Shown: in pieces, positions 25,633-35,026 of the stretch
How the letters are laid out: each line of letters starts with the position of its first letter
Position numbering within the stretch: position 1 is the first letter of the stretch
Source of the DNA: an uncultured Tolumonas sp.
Lineage (GTDB): Bacteria > Pseudomonadota > Gammaproteobacteria > Enterobacterales > Aeromonadaceae
Direction: 5' to 3'
Length of the DNA: 64,000 bases
Assembly (NCBI RefSeq): GCF_963676665.1
Contig: NZ_OY781373.1
Location: forward strand, 186,001-250,000
Position numbers and translations under genes: made by a program
Notes under the pieces: generated by a model
Databases searched by the model: none
Told to the model about the DNA's origin: nothing
Seen by the model: only the letters and a program-made list of their open reading frames with translations

Positions 25633-25868
25633 GCTAGCCTCCTGAGAGGCATTGCATGGTGCAACGACAGAGAGTTCAGAGAGCCATCTCTGGCCCGCAG
25701 ATCCCGTTCATCTTTTGCGTAGCAAAAGTGTGACGGGAGCGTAGCGGGTTGCTTAGTCATTCCACTTTTTGAGTGGATGACGTTGGCACTGACAGTGCCA
25801 TTCATGACAGCATCACTGTCATGGCTGACATCAAGATCGTCATAGGTGGGGAATGAACAGAATTTCAT
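25629..25868 (-). CDS. Small coupled ORF between recombinase and relaxase-like gene
   Basis: A protein of 79 residues, unrecognised. Its ATG overlaps the recombinase stop as ATGA and follows GGAGG at 6 bp; its own stop overlaps the relaxase-like start as ATGA. Exact coupling on both sides plus a strong ribosome site argue for translation. Yet much of the DNA is a series of hairpins (25703-25823), so the frame may mainly couple translation across a structured site. Confidence 0.5.
   Translation of the reverse strand: MKFCSFPTYDDLDVSHDSDAVMNGTVSANVIHSKSGMTKQPATLPSHFCYAKDERDLRARDGSLNSLSLHHAMPLRRLA
25703..25823. other. Cluster of four hairpins, putative oriT
   Basis: CTTTTGC/GCAAAAG at 25712-25728, nested in CCCGT/ACGGG (25703-25737); TCCACT/AGTGGA at 25761-25777; TGGCACT/AGTGCCA at 25784-25800; CATGACAG/CTGTCATG at 25803-25823. 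They lie directly upstream of the relaxase-like gene, the usual place of an origin of transfer. Confidence 0.45.
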
Positions 25869-26980
25869 GCTGCACCTCCGACCACGCCTTGGATCAACGC
25901 CAGCAACTCGGGTCTGGACTGGAGCGATTTCATTAATGCTAACAATTCAGGACAGATGCTTTCGCCGGATGATATTGATGGTTTGGCAGGAGGAGTAACA
26001 GCTTCACCGAACACATCCGCAAGGTGAGTCATCACTGCACGGGCACAATCTGGCGCATCTGCTTTGATCCAACGACCATAGTGCAGATCGATCATATGAG
26101 TGCCCATATGTCCCATTTGCGTTGCAATCCATTCTTTGCTGATCCCAGCTGTCAGGCACTGGCTTGCAAAAGTGTGACGTAGTTGTCCGACTCCCCGATG
26201 TTTGACGCCTGCTTGTTTGAGAAATGGGGTAAAAAAGTCTTTGTTAAATTGCGCGGCATGCAAAAACGGTTGGTTGGTTTTACTGTTGTAAAACATAAAG
26301 TGCAGTGTTTGTTGTTCAGTTGATTTGTTATCAGACTTCAACACTGAGATCTTTCGCGCCCGTCTTTTCCCTGTCAGGGCATATTGTTCTCTGAGTATTT
26401 TGAGTGCGAGGTCATTTAATTCAACCACACGAATTGAACCCGGAGTTTTGGGAACTTTATAATGTTGCAGGACTTTTGCGCGGTTGATATGAAGTTCTTT
26501 TCTTTCCCAATCCACATCCTCCCATGCCAGTGCCAGCAGTTCGCCGATCCGCACTCCGATCAGGCTATTCAGCTCAGATGCGTTTTTACCGTTGATACAC
26601 GCAACGTCAGTTTTGTGTAATTGCGCCAGCTCAGTTTTTGTAAACGGATCAGGGCTTGGGATGTCGACGGCAAAATTGCTGATCCCAGACATAGGGTTGC
26701 GCTCAATGACGCCATCGAGTTCCGCACGATGAAACACAGCTCTCAAAATGATCAAAAACTCATTGATCGTCTTGTTTTTATAGTTCTGCTTATGGAGCCG
26801 AGTGATCTGCTCATGAATATCGCTGTGTCTGATCTCTTTCAGCAAACGGTTTTTGAAGATTTTCTTCAGCTGCTTTGCTTTGCTTTTTTCCGAGACGAAA
26901 GTTGCAGGTGCAACTTCAAATGGACGTCCGTTTAAATATTGATCAATATAATCATTAATTTTTTCACTGTTTATCATCAC
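25865..26980 (-). CDS. Tyrosine recombinase/phage-type integrase (second)
   Basis: A protein of 371 residues. A core-binding domain lies at about 40-130 (IRHSDIHEQITRLHKQNYKN), then the catalytic domain: first Arg in GVRIGELLALAWEDV, second block GQLRHTFASQCLTAG, then ATQMGHMGTHMIDLHYGRW with the final His and the nucleophilic Tyr. The histidine of the usual HxLR box is glycine here. It resembles integrases with an Arm-type N-terminus. It is coupled to the small gene and the relaxase-like gene and may assist excision or resolve transferred DNA. The recombinase nearer to the tRNA is the more likely integrase. Confidence 0.85.
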   Translation of the reverse strand: MMINSEKINDYIDQYLNGRPFEVAPATFVSEKSKAKQLKKIFKNRLLKEIRHSDIHEQITRLHKQNYKNKTINEFLIILRAVFHRAELDGVIERNPMSGISNFAVDIPSPDPFTKTELAQLHKTDVACINGKNASELNSLIGVRIGELLALAWEDVDWERKELHINRAKVLQHYKVPKTPGSIRVVELNDLALKILREQYALTGKRRARKISVLKSDNKSTEQQTLHFMFYNSKTNQPFLHAAQFNKDFFTPFLKQAGVKHRGVGQLRHTFASQCLTAGISKEWIATQMGHMGTHMIDLHYGRWIKADAPDCARAVMTHLADVFGEAVTPPAKPSISSGESICPELLALMKSLQSRPELLALIQGVVGGAA

Positions 26981-27106
26981 CGTTTCTTAGGCAGCTATCG
27001 TGCTGCTCTTCTATTTGAGGTGAGCATACGCCAGTGAATTATAGATTACAACAAAAAAGTCTTGTATATCAAATAGTTAATTAATGTCAAGTTTTGGCCT
27101 TTTCCA

Positions 27107-28405
27107 TCACAGCGTCAAATCATAACTAATCATGTTCACTGCCTGTGAAAGTTGCGCTAAGGGTAACCGTTTACCATAACGGCCATATGTCATACTGGGG
27201 TTCACATGACCTACAATTTGCGCTGCGATGATTTCATCGACACCTTTTTGCTTCAGCTCGTCGATAAAAGTATGACGAAAACCATAGCTGGTTGGCCGTT
27301 GATTCGCTTTCATACCTATCGACGTTTGGTATTTACCAATTTTTATGCAATACGACTTTGACCAGTCATCAAAAATATTCTCCGGTTTATAACTGAACAG
27401 CTGTTTAGTCCCGTTTGTTTTTCGCTTTGCGACATAATCCAGAAATCCCAGTTCAATCAGCTTCTGATGGATAGGTACCTGACGAATACTGTTACTGTTT
27501 TTTATGTATTTTCCTTCTTCATCAATAGAGACCGAAAAATAAGGAATGTTGTCCTTAACCCGAATATCGCTGACTTGTAACTGACAAATTTCAGCAGGGC
27601 GCATACCGGAATATGGCTGGATCAATGAGATCCAGCGGAATTCGTCCCCCTGTTCCTGAAATCGGATGTCGTGAAAAAATTTCTGTAACTCAGTTAATGA
27701 CCAACGGTCACGCTCTTCATCCGCACGTTTAGTTGGCTTTTTCTGAATTTTGACATCTTCAAACGGATTGATACCGGTATGGTTCATTAGCTTGCAGTAT
27801 TTGAAAAACTGAAAACAAGCCGCCAGATAGTCTTTATTGGTTTTGGCACTCCGGCCAGTTTTTAACAACTCGTCGCGATACAGCATTGCATGTGCGGTGG
27901 TGACATCGGCAACGTTTTCTGCCGATGACCAGTTGATGAAATGGCCAATCCGAGATTCGAGCTGGTAGATGGTTAGTGGCCGAATTTCCAAGAGCTTTTT
28001 GGATGTGACAAAAGAGGCGAACGCCTCTTTTAATGAAACCATGTTTGTTATGTTGGCCGAGATTTTTGGTGTGTCAGATTGATATGCATTGGTCGTTCGG
28101 ATTGGAATGGCCTGTTTAGGCTCAGCATGATCTGGCGCGTCAAAATTGGCGCGTAACTGGTTGATAAGATCATCTGCCGCGATTTGAAAGTCAGTCGGTT
28201 GCGTTTGTGTTGTGATGTTTTTGATCAAAGATTTGAGTTTGGCAGCAACAGACAGATTGCGCTCTGACGCGAAAGAGCGGTGTTTGGTGAGCAACGAGAC
28301 TTTTAAATCAAAAGGGAAACCACGATCACGAAGATTTTTGGGCAAACAAATGCGGGTATAGTAGGTGCAATTTGGGGCTCTGAATAAGTACATTGTCTCA
28401 GTCAA
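27107..28405 (-). CDS. int: Tyrosine recombinase, island integrase next to tRNA-Ser
   Basis: A protein of 432 residues. The N-terminus MYLFRAPNCTYYTRICLPK and the SAM-like core-binding domain (SLKEAFASFVTSKKLLEIRP) match the DUF6538-type integrases of tRNA-borne islands. The catalytic domain shows SGMRPAEICQLQVSDI (Arg I), TSYGFRHTFIDELKQKG (Arg II; the usual His is Tyr) and AQIVGHVNPSMTYGRYGK with His and Tyr. It ends 102 bp before the other recombinase and starts about 80 bp from the tRNA, reading away from it. That is the classical position for the enzyme that recombines the 31-bp att repeats. Confidence 0.88.
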   Translation of the reverse strand: MTETMYLFRAPNCTYYTRICLPKNLRDRGFPFDLKVSLLTKHRSFASERNLSVAAKLKSLIKNITTQTQPTDFQIAADDLINQLRANFDAPDHAEPKQAIPIRTTNAYQSDTPKISANITNMVSLKEAFASFVTSKKLLEIRPLTIYQLESRIGHFINWSSAENVADVTTAHAMLYRDELLKTGRSAKTNKDYLAACFQFFKYCKLMNHTGINPFEDVKIQKKPTKRADEERDRWSLTELQKFFHDIRFQEQGDEFRWISLIQPYSGMRPAEICQLQVSDIRVKDNIPYFSVSIDEEGKYIKNSNSIRQVPIHQKLIELGFLDYVAKRKTNGTKQLFSYKPENIFDDWSKSYCIKIGKYQTSIGMKANQRPTSYGFRHTFIDELKQKGVDEIIAAQIVGHVNPSMTYGRYGKRLPLAQLSQAVNMISYDLTL

Positions 28406-28433
28406 TCCTTTTGGTTTGACTTAGCACCCTTCA

Positions 28434-28466
28434 GAAATGAAAAAAGCCGTTGATATTCAACGGCTT
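28434..28466 (-). terminator. Terminator now used by tRNA-Ser
   Basis: A 10-bp perfect stem AAGCCGTTGA/TCAACGGCTT (28444-28466) with a 3-nt loop; on the minus strand it is followed by six T. It sits just behind the tRNA 3' end, inside the island, so the island brought a substitute for the displaced terminator at 15309-15339. Confidence 0.8.
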
Positions 28467-28477
28467 AATTTCATTTT

Positions 28478-28508
28478 GTATTTGGCGGAGAGATAGGGAT
28501 TCGAACCC
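28478..28508 (-). repeat. Right attachment site (att) within tRNA-Ser
   Basis: The 31-bp copy of 15347-15377 at the tRNA end. It includes the tRNA 3' end from the T-arm to CCA and five bases beyond. Confidence 0.92.
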
Positions 28509-28573
28509 TAGAAGGGCTACAAACCCTTGCCGGTTTTCAAGACCGGTGCATTTAACCACTCTGCCATCTCTCC
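28483..28573 (-). tRNA. serT: tRNA-Ser (UGA)
   Basis: Ninety-one bases including an encoded CCA. The acceptor stem GGAGAGA/TCTCTCC has discriminator G. The anticodon stem-loop CCGGTCTTGAAAACCGG gives anticodon TGA. The long variable arm AAGGGTTTGTAGCCCTT is typical of tRNA-Ser, and the T-loop TTCGAAT is present. It is complete despite being the island insertion site. The symbol follows E. coli usage for this anticodon. Confidence 0.96.
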
Positions 28574-28781
28574 GTTCTTGGGGCGTATAATACGGTGATC
28601 TCTCTTACTCGTAAAGCCTCAAAAGTTCGTTTGCTTATTCCTTAAGCAAAAAATACAAAATAATTTCTATTTGTGTGATTTTTATTCCTATTTTTTCCGA
28701 AAAATGGTCGTCAGGCTGTCATAAATCAGCTTTATCCTGCAATTCAGATGGTTACAAGTAGCCTGTTTTCAGGAGAATGTC

Positions 28782-29870
28782 ATGGCTCATTCGTCAAATA
28801 GTGCAGGGTTATCGACAATAAAATATGAATCTGCTGAGTTAGCATCCTCAGGCAGTCTCTTTCGCAAACGCCGTTTTCACAATCATCAAGCGCCAAAACC
28901 GATGACTATGCTGGGGTTATTGCGTTTGTGCGGACGTTATTTGTTTGCGCGTCCGGCTGTTCCGGCGCCAATCCGACCGCTACCGATCAGCAAATTGAGC
29001 ACGTCGCAGTTGTTGGCTTCTCCGAACGATACGTTATACCGGCTGGGGCACTCTACTTTGTTATTGAAGCTCAACGGCGAGTTCTGGTTAACCGATCCAG
29101 TGTTTGCGAAGCGGGCATCGCCATTACAATGGGTTGGCCCGAAGCGTTTTCATGAGCCACCGCTGATCCCTGAGCAATTACCAGCCCTGAAAGGCATCAT
29201 CATTTCGCATAACCACTACGACCATCTGGATAAACAAAGCATCCAACTGCTGGCATCGCGTTGTGAGCATTTTTATGTACCGCTGGGCGTTGGTCGCCAA
29301 TTACAACAATGGGGTGTCGCGGCGGATGCGATCACCGAATTGGACTGGTGGCAGTCGGTGCAAGTTGGCAATACACAGTTAGTTGCGACACCGGCGCGGC
29401 ATTTTTCCGGCCGTGGTCTGTTGGATACCGATCGCTCGTTGTGGTGTTCGTGGGTGATCCGATCATCACAATTCAGTCTGTTTTTTAGCGGTGATACCGG
29501 TTATTTCGACGGCTTTAAGCAAATAGGGGCGGCTTACGGGCCGTTTGATATCACCTGTATTGAAACGGGGGCTTATGATCACAGCTGGCCGGATGTGCAT
29601 ATGTTGCCGGAACAATCGCTGCAGGCGCATCTCGATTTAGGCGGGCGTTATATGCTGCCGATCCACAATGGTACATTTGATTTGGCGCTGCATAATTGGT
29701 TTGAACCGTTTGAGCGCATTATGGATCTTGCCGCCGCACAACAGGTGCCATTGTTGATGCCACAAATTGGTGAACCGGTACAGTTACTGACGCCGCCGGG
29801 TTGGTACCCGTGGTGGCGTCAGCAAGAGACCGAATTACTCAGTATGATCACCGCCATGGGCGCTGAATGA
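28782..29870 (+). CDS. MBL-fold metallohydrolase (RomA/NAPE-PLD-like)
   Basis: A protein of 362 residues; AGGAG precedes the ATG at 28782. The metallo-beta-lactamase motif HNHYDHLD lies near residue 143, ATPARHFSGRG near 206, FSGDTGYFDGF near 234 and MLPIHNGTFDLALHNW near 288. These match the L-ascorbate-lactonase/RomA/NAPE-PLD branch (lactamase_B_2), in which a binuclear zinc centre hydrolyses phosphodiester or lactone-like substrates. The N-terminal 45 residues are basic and carry no clear lipobox. The actual substrate is unknown. It is convergent with efeB, with a small hairpin between the stops. Confidence 0.85.
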   Translation: MAHSSNSAGLSTIKYESAELASSGSLFRKRRFHNHQAPKPMTMLGLLRLCGRYLFARPAVPAPIRPLPISKLSTSQLLASPNDTLYRLGHSTLLLKLNGEFWLTDPVFAKRASPLQWVGPKRFHEPPLIPEQLPALKGIIISHNHYDHLDKQSIQLLASRCEHFYVPLGVGRQLQQWGVAADAITELDWWQSVQVGNTQLVATPARHFSGRGLLDTDRSLWCSWVIRSSQFSLFFSGDTGYFDGFKQIGAAYGPFDITCIETGAYDHSWPDVHMLPEQSLQAHLDLGGRYMLPIHNGTFDLALHNWFEPFERIMDLAAAQQVPLLMPQIGEPVQLLTPPGWYPWWRQQETELLSMITAMGAE

Positions 29871-29879
29871 GGTGAGAAA

Positions 29880-29900
29880 AGGGGCGGTTAAACCGCCTCT
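29880..29900 (-). terminator. Hairpin at the efeB/MBL convergent end
   Basis: GGCGGTT/AACCGCC (29883-29897) overlaps the efeB stop codon. On the minus strand it is followed by CCTTTTC, which makes a modest intrinsic terminator for the efe operon. Confidence 0.5.
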
Positions 29901-31234
29901 AATAAGGTTTGCGCAAAGTAGTGACTGGCTGAAGGTACGCCCGGCAAGGTAAAGAAATAACCACCGCCAAATGGTTTGATGTACTCCTCCAGTGGTTCAC
30001 CATCGAGCTTTTTCTGCACGGCAATAAAGCCTTCCGTTAAATCGGCTTGATAGCAGACAAATAGTAAGCCCATATCTAACTGGCCAGAGCCAGTGATGCC
30101 TGAGGAGTAGCTGTAACCGCGACGTAAGATCAGGTTCTTTTCGGTCTCTGGCGTGCGTGGGTTGGCCAAGCGGATGTGCGAATCGAGCGGGATCCGCTTA
30201 CCTTCCGGGTCAGACGCGTAGTCAGGATCATCATGTTCATTACGCTTGCCTAGCGGGGCACCCGTATCACGATGGCGGCCGAATATGGCTTCCTGTTCCT
30301 GCAATGGCGTGCGATCCCAAAATTCTACGCGGAAGCGGATCAGGCGGATCGCTTGGTAACTGCCATGTGTGGCCCAGGCCGGTTCGCGATGCGCGCCGTT
30401 GACCCAGAGAATTTTATTCATCAGTGATTGCTGATGGGTATCCGGGTTGCCTGTGCCGTCTTTGAAACCAAGCAGGTTGATCGGGGTTTCCTGACCTTGT
30501 GTGGCCGCGGCATGGGCCGAGATAAAACCATCACGGCGCCAGCGTACGCTCAGCAGATCGGGTGTGTGCTTGATGATATCGCGCAGCGCGTGCAGCACGG
30601 TTTCACTGCTGTTGGCGCAGATCTGCAACAGCAGGTCGCCATGACACCATTTGGCATCGAGTGAATCGTTTGGGAATTTAGTCATCTGTTGCAGATGTTT
30701 GGGCTTGAAACCAGCCAGCCCAAATCGATCATCAAATAGGCTGTTACCGACAGAGACGGTGATGGTCAGATTATCGGGATAAATTTGTGTCCCCATAATG
30801 CCGGAATCTAAGGGTGGTAATTTGTTATCCACCTGAACCGGTTGGCCTCCTTGCATCAGAAAGACACAGCGTTCGGTCAACAGTTTAAACAGCCGAGTCA
30901 GGTCTGCTTTGTTGGTTGCAAGAATATCAAAAGCAACCAGCATCATCGCCGCTTGCTGGGGAGTGGTGATCCCTCTTTGATACTGACCATAAAACGGTTG
31001 TTTCTGTAACTTTGCATCACCCGGCAATATAGCGGCTGGTTTTGGTGCGGCCAGTGCAGACCGGCTGGCGAGACCACCGAGCGCGAGTGCGCCGCCGGCA
31101 GCGCCTAAGCCCATCAGCAGTGAGCGCCGTGATGGTGAGGCGAGTTCCTCAGTATTATGTTCAGTGACCGGATGCGGTGCTTTCATACTTTTGCCGGTGA
31201 CCGTTTGCCATAAGGCGCTAAATGGACAGCCCAT
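29888..31234 (-). CDS. efeB: Deferrochelatase/Dyp-type heme peroxidase EfeB
   Basis: A protein of 448 residues. A twin-arginine signal is visible near residues 35-64 ([14 protein letters not shown], ending ALAAP), so the protein is exported folded with its heme by Tat. It is a Dyp-type peroxidase: [13 protein letters not shown] is the catalytic GXXDG region with the distal Asp, and the proximal heme His lies in the C-terminal half. EfeB oxidises ferrous iron or removes iron from heme in the periplasm for the EfeUO route. It is the last gene of the efeU-efeM-efeO-efeB operon and starts 1 bp after efeO. Confidence 0.93.
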   Translation of the reverse strand: MGCPFSALWQTVTGKSMKAPHPVTEHNTEELASPSRRSLLMGLGAAGGALALGGLASRSALAAPKPAAILPGDAKLQKQPFYGQYQRGITTPQQAAMMLVAFDILATNKADLTRLFKLLTERCVFLMQGGQPVQVDNKLPPLDSGIMGTQIYPDNLTITVSVGNSLFDDRFGLAGFKPKHLQQMTKFPNDSLDAKWCHGDLLLQICANSSETVLHALRDIIKHTPDLLSVRWRRDGFISAHAAATQGQETPINLLGFKDGTGNPDTHQQSLMNKILWVNGAHREPAWATHGSYQAIRLIRFRVEFWDRTPLQEQEAIFGRHRDTGAPLGKRNEHDDPDYASDPEGKRIPLDSHIRLANPRTPETEKNLILRRGYSYSSGITGSGQLDMGLLFVCYQADLTEGFIAVQKKLDGEPLEEYIKPFGGGYFFTLPGVPSASHYFAQTLLEAV

Positions 31235-31235
31235 G

Positions 31236-32357
31236 TTAATTTAACCCCAGTGTGCCGCGCAGCTTAGCCAGATCTTCCGCCAATGCGGTGATCGGCCCTT
31301 TCAGCGCATTGCGATCGTTATCAGTCAGGTGTTGGTAAGAGGTAAAGCCCTGTTCGGTGTGGTATTTCGCTAAAATAGCGCTGACCGCTTTCAGGTTGCC
31401 ATCAATCTTGGTTAGCAGCGGGGCATCGACTTTTTCCAATAGCGGGCGCAGCAGATCGACAATTTTTTGTGCGCCGTCGACATTGGCTTGGAAATCCCAC
31501 AAGTCGGTACGGCTGTAACGCTCCTCTTCACCACTGATTTTGGTGGCCGCGACCTCTTCAATCAGCGCTGCGGCGCCACCAACCACTTTGCTTGGCGGGA
31601 AGGCGAGCGCAGAAATGCGTTTTTTCAGCTCCATGGCATCTTGTGCCAGCTGGTCGGCATACGGCGTCATATTTTGGGTGCTGTTATCCGCCCACAAGGC
31701 TTTTTCCAGACGATGATAACCGGTAAATTTCGGGTCTTTTGCGCCTTGCTCGTAGTCATCTTCACGGGCGTCGATCGCGGCATCTAGATCGGAAAATAGC
31801 TCGGCAATCGGTTCAATCTGCTCATAATGTTGGCGTGCTGGCGCGTACAGCGCTTTGGCTTTTTCAATGTCACCTTTTTTCACCGCATCGGTGAATTCAG
31901 CCGTTTGCTTAGCAAACTCAGCCATTTCCATCATGACGTAAAATTTATATTCCGCGAGTGGGCCAATCAGATCACTGGCGGTGGCTTTAACGGGCGCGGT
32001 ATTTTCACCGCCCGTCACAATCAGTTTGCCGCGAGGGTTGGTGAGCAAACCACAAGCGACCTCATATTCGCCAGGTTGCAGATCTACCGTCATTTTCTGT
32101 ATGAAACCGGGCGCGATATTTTCCCGTTCTTCAACGACGAATACCCCTTTCAGGATTTCCCATTCCAGCGCACGCATGCTGTTATTTTTAATCGTGAATT
32201 GTGTTTTTCCCGCTGGCACAGTTAACGTCATCGGGTCGCACTGTTTATCGTTAACACTGACGTTAACTTTCGTCAGATCAGCAGCAAAGGCGGCGCCAGG
32301 CAGCAGTGCTGCGCCAAATAACAGCACAAGTAGCGAAGGTGGAATGCGGAACAACAT
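31236..32357 (-). CDS. efeO: Iron uptake protein EfeO (cupredoxin + M75 imelysin)
   Basis: A protein of 373 residues with a Sec signal peptide ([17 protein letters not shown], cut before ADLTK). A cupredoxin domain follows (about 25-115, with MRALEWEIL and [11 protein letters not shown]). An M75 peptidase-like imelysin domain (about 130-373) carries the metal motif [12 protein letters not shown] (HxxE). EfeO is periplasmic; it binds iron and hands it to the EfeU permease. Its C-terminal half is very similar to the product of the next gene upstream. Confidence 0.92.
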   Translation of the reverse strand: MLFRIPPSLLVLLFGAALLPGAAFAADLTKVNVSVNDKQCDPMTLTVPAGKTQFTIKNNSMRALEWEILKGVFVVEERENIAPGFIQKMTVDLQPGEYEVACGLLTNPRGKLIVTGGENTAPVKATASDLIGPLAEYKFYVMMEMAEFAKQTAEFTDAVKKGDIEKAKALYAPARQHYEQIEPIAELFSDLDAAIDAREDDYEQGAKDPKFTGYHRLEKALWADNSTQNMTPYADQLAQDAMELKKRISALAFPPSKVVGGAAALIEEVAATKISGEEERYSRTDLWDFQANVDGAQKIVDLLRPLLEKVDAPLLTKIDGNLKAVSAILAKYHTEQGFTSYQHLTDNDRNALKGPITALAEDLAKLRGTLGLN

Positions 32358-32455
32358 TATTCTTCTCCAGTCACGGGTATGGAAAAGCGAAGCAATGCTT
32401 CGCTGTCGATTTATCCCGTCTTTGTCATCAAAGGTGTTAAGCAGAATTCAGCGGC

Positions 32456-33277
32456 TTAGTTCAGCCCTAGCACACCACGCAATTTCGCCAGATCTTCCGC
32501 CAAAGTAGTGATTGGCCCTTTCAGTGCATTACGGTCAGTGTTGGTCAGTTTTTCATACGATTCGAAACCACCGGTGGTGCGGTATTTGGCTAACGTGGCG
32601 TGTACTTTTTTCAGGTTGCCATCGACTTTGCTCAGCAGTGAAGGATCTTCTTTTTCAATTAGCGGGCGCAGCAGGTCGACAATTTTCTGCGCACCATCGA
32701 CGTTCGCCTGGAAATCCCAAAGGTCAGTACGGCTGTAACGATCTTCTTCGCCACTGATTTTGGTGGCGGCAACCTCTTCAATTAATGCTGCCGCGCCACC
32801 AACGACTTTGCTGGGTGGAAACGCTAAATTACTCAGACGTTTTTCCAGTTCCAGCGTGTCTTGGTGTAATTGGTCGGCATATTTTTCAACGCCTTGGGTG
32901 CTGTTATCCGCCCACAACGCTTTTTCTAATCGATGGAAACCGGTGAATGCCGGGTCTTTGGCGCCCTGTTCATAATCATCCTCACGGGCATCCATGGAAG
33001 CATCGAGATCAGAGAACAGCTCAGCGACCGGTTCAATACGCTCATAGTGTTGGCGGGCTGGCGCATATAACTTTTTGGCCGTGGCGATATCGCCTTTTTT
33101 CACTGCATTAGTAAACGCCTTGGTGGTAGCAACATATTGTTTTACTTCGTCCATCACATACATTTTGTATTCAGCTAACGGGCCAATTAAATCGGTCGCT
33201 GCTGTTTTTGCGATAGTCGGTGTAGTCACTGCGGAGGCAAAAAGCGCGGCAACCAATGCGGTCTGTTTCAATTTCAT
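32456..33277 (-). CDS. efeM: EfeM-like M75 imelysin protein, paralogue of the EfeO C-terminus
   Basis: A protein of 273 residues with a signal peptide ([17 protein letters not shown]) and only the M75 domain, with [12 protein letters not shown] as HxxE metal motif. The blocks [55 protein letters not shown] and [20 protein letters not shown] are shared almost word for word with EfeO. This points to recent duplication or gene conversion. It is a cupredoxin-free periplasmic iron-binding partner of EfeU. It is 22 bp from efeU and about 100 bp from efeO. Confidence 0.88.
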   Translation of the reverse strand: MKLKQTALVAALFASAVTTPTIAKTAATDLIGPLAEYKMYVMDEVKQYVATTKAFTNAVKKGDIATAKKLYAPARQHYERIEPVAELFSDLDASMDAREDDYEQGAKDPAFTGFHRLEKALWADNSTQGVEKYADQLHQDTLELEKRLSNLAFPPSKVVGGAAALIEEVAATKISGEEDRYSRTDLWDFQANVDGAQKIVDLLRPLIEKEDPSLLSKVDGNLKKVHATLAKYRTTGGFESYEKLTNTDRNALKGPITTLAEDLAKLRGVLGLN

Positions 33278-33299
33278 TGAATAACTCCCTGTGAGGTGA

Positions 33300-34145
33300 T
33301 TATTGAGCTGGGTTGGCAGCTGATGCAGATAGGGGTGATGGCTTGGGTTTGCTAAAAAACAAACACAGCACCGGGATCAAATAGAGTAGATAAGCGCCCA
33401 CTTCACTGACGGATGGTGTTTCCTGATAACCGAACAAGCTTTCCAGTAACGTGCCGAGAAAGGTGTGCGTGGATAACACATTACTGAAATCAAAAGCGAT
33501 GCTCTGGAAGTGATTCCATACTCCGGCTTCATGTAATGCGCGCACGGTACCTGCGGCCAGACCGGCAGCGACAAACAGAATAAAAAGGGCCGTCCAGCGG
33601 AAGAATTGTTGCAGTGGCAGTTTGATACCACCCCAGTAAATCGCCATACCGGCAATCACAGCCGCGAACAATCCGCTTATCGCACCGATAGGCGCCTGAG
33701 CACCGACATCTTGTTGAAAGGCTGCGAGCAGGAAAAACACCGATTCCAAGCCTTCGCGAGCGACGGCAAAAAACACCATCAGCACTAATGCCCAGCCTTG
33801 GCTTGTGCCAGAACTCAGTGCGCTATCGACGGCGTTATGCAGTTGAGCTTTGATGGAATGAGATGCTTTGCGCATCCAGAACACCATCCACGTCAGCACC
33901 ACGACCGCTATGGCAGCCACGAGACCTTCAAATAATTCCTGCTCTTTTTGCGGAAACTCACCCGTGGTTTCATTGATAAACCAGCCTAAGCCTAGACAGA
34001 GTAAGCAAGCGATAATGACGCCGGCCCAAACCGAACGCATCCACTGACTACGGTTGGTGCGTTTCAGATAACTGGCAATTAAGCTGACGATCAACGCCGC
34101 TTCCAGCCCTTCGCGGAACATGATCAAGAATGGGACGAAGAACAT
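33300..34145 (-). CDS. efeU: Ferrous/ferric iron permease EfeU (FTR1 family)
   Basis: A protein of 281 residues with seven predicted membrane segments. The two iron-binding REGLE motifs of the FTR1 family are intact: [18 protein letters not shown] at the N-terminus and [16 protein letters not shown] near residue 130. It transports iron across the inner membrane. It is the first gene of the operon, with a Fur-type box directly upstream. Confidence 0.94.
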   Translation of the reverse strand: MFFVPFLIMFREGLEAALIVSLIASYLKRTNRSQWMRSVWAGVIIACLLCLGLGWFINETTGEFPQKEQELFEGLVAAIAVVVLTWMVFWMRKASHSIKAQLHNAVDSALSSGTSQGWALVLMVFFAVAREGLESVFFLLAAFQQDVGAQAPIGAISGLFAAVIAGMAIYWGGIKLPLQQFFRWTALFILFVAAGLAAGTVRALHEAGVWNHFQSIAFDFSNVLSTHTFLGTLLESLFGYQETPSVSEVGAYLLYLIPVLCLFFSKPKPSPLSASAANPAQ

Positions 34146-34161
34146 ACCAACCTCAAATAAA

Positions 34162-34198
34162 AATCATTCTCATAAGCAAGATGAGAATGATTATCGTT
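34162..34198. promoter_or_regulatory. Fur box in front of the efe operon
   Basis: AATCATTCTCAT (34162-34173) and ATGAGAATGATT (34181-34192) form a perfect 12-bp inverted repeat. Extended on the minus strand it reads GATAATCATTCTCAT, close to the Fur consensus. It lies 17 bp before the efeU start, so the operon should be repressed by Fur with iron. The region from here to ppnP (34199-34446) holds no gene that I can see. Confidence 0.85.
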
Positions 34199-34446
34199 AG
34201 CTGTATTTCAAAGGCAAGTTTTTTGTTCAATCTTTTCAACATTAAACCAGTTACATAGGATCTTCAGTTGGGTGGCACAGGGTTTTATTAGGTGGTGTTG
34301 TCGATATACAGCGGTGTTTTACTGGCGGGAAAGAGTGAAACGAGAGGGATAAACATTAAGATAGGAAACAGCCCGCTACGGAACTGTTCCTATAAAATCA
34401 TCGCCAGCGATACAGTGATAAAAACAGTATCAGCAGTCAGATTTGA

Positions 34447-34728
34447 TTATTTAAATTCGCACAGGTAAGCCGTGTCTACCGCGACTTTCAGCTGGAATTT
34501 GCTGTTGCCTGGCACGTTGAACTGCTGGCCATCAGCGAAAGTCTGCCATTCCGTTTCACCTGGCAGCAGCACAGTCAGGGCACCGCGGATCACCACCATC
34601 AGTTCTGGTGCGCCAGTACCAAATTCATATTCACCCGGCGCCATAACACCGACAGTCGCGCGCTGGTCAGCGTTATCAAAACCGATTGATTTTACGTTAC
34701 CGGAAAAATATTCATTAACTTGCAACAT
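34447..34728 (-). CDS. ppnP: Pyrimidine/purine nucleoside phosphorylase PpnP
   Basis: A protein of 93 residues of the DUF1255/YaiE family, a small cupin. Segments [26 protein letters not shown] and [16 protein letters not shown] are characteristic. It cleaves purine and pyrimidine nucleosides with phosphate. It stands alone between the iron operon and the T6SS. Confidence 0.93.
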   Translation of the reverse strand: MLQVNEYFSGNVKSIGFDNADQRATVGVMAPGEYEFGTGAPELMVVIRGALTVLLPGETEWQTFADGQQFNVPGNSKFQLKVAVDTAYLCEFK

Positions 34729-35026
34729 GATTCAATGCTTCCTTGTAGATAAACGCAGAAAGCATAGCACAGAGCAACTCGCTTCGGCATAGGGTGAAGA
34801 GACATAATGCGATCTAAATCCATCGGGATATTTGAAATAATGAACTGCTATTAAATACAGGTTTAAATTTTAAATAAATAAAATTTCCAATAATAAAATA
34901 ATTATCAATACCCATACATCTAACAGGTTTGCCATTTATCTGACTCTAAAGTTAATGATTCACATTGCGCAAGTTTTATTTTTTGCCTACCATTTTTTGC
35001 ACACGGTAAATTATATAAAACAGAAA
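34729..35026 (+). promoter_or_regulatory. Upstream region of the T6SS operon
   Basis: An AT-rich stretch of about 300 bp without a gene. The T6SS promoter must be within it, but I see no convincing -35/-10 pair or sigma-54 -24/-12 element, so no promoter is marked. The frame of tssA is open upstream to 34955, but its first 24 codons look non-coding. Confidence 0.4.

Larger units (their letters stand above)
15347..28508. mobile_element. 13.1-kb genomic island integrated in tRNA-Ser(UGA)
   Basis: The island is bounded by a 31-bp exact direct repeat (15347-15377 and 28478-28508) that covers the 3' end of tRNA-Ser. The right copy is part of the intact tRNA and the left copy is an orphan. The recombinase gene beside the tRNA reads away from it. 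Inside are two tyrosine recombinases, a small coupled gene, a relaxase-like gene, and two cargo units: the HTH-dynamin/LRAT-like pair and a six-gene nucleotide-metabolism operon. There are no transposases, phage structural genes or conjugation genes, so it is probably an integrative island that can be mobilised in trans. Confidence 0.9.

Noticed and set aside
34262-34290. TGGCAC-containing stretch as a sigma-54 promoter for T6SS genes
   Set aside because: The -12 element does not fit and it lies on the far side of ppnP, away from the T6SS start.
34955-35026. N-terminal extension of TssA by 24 residues
   Set aside because: The extension is hydrophobic and unlike TssA; the family pattern starts at the ATG at 35027.
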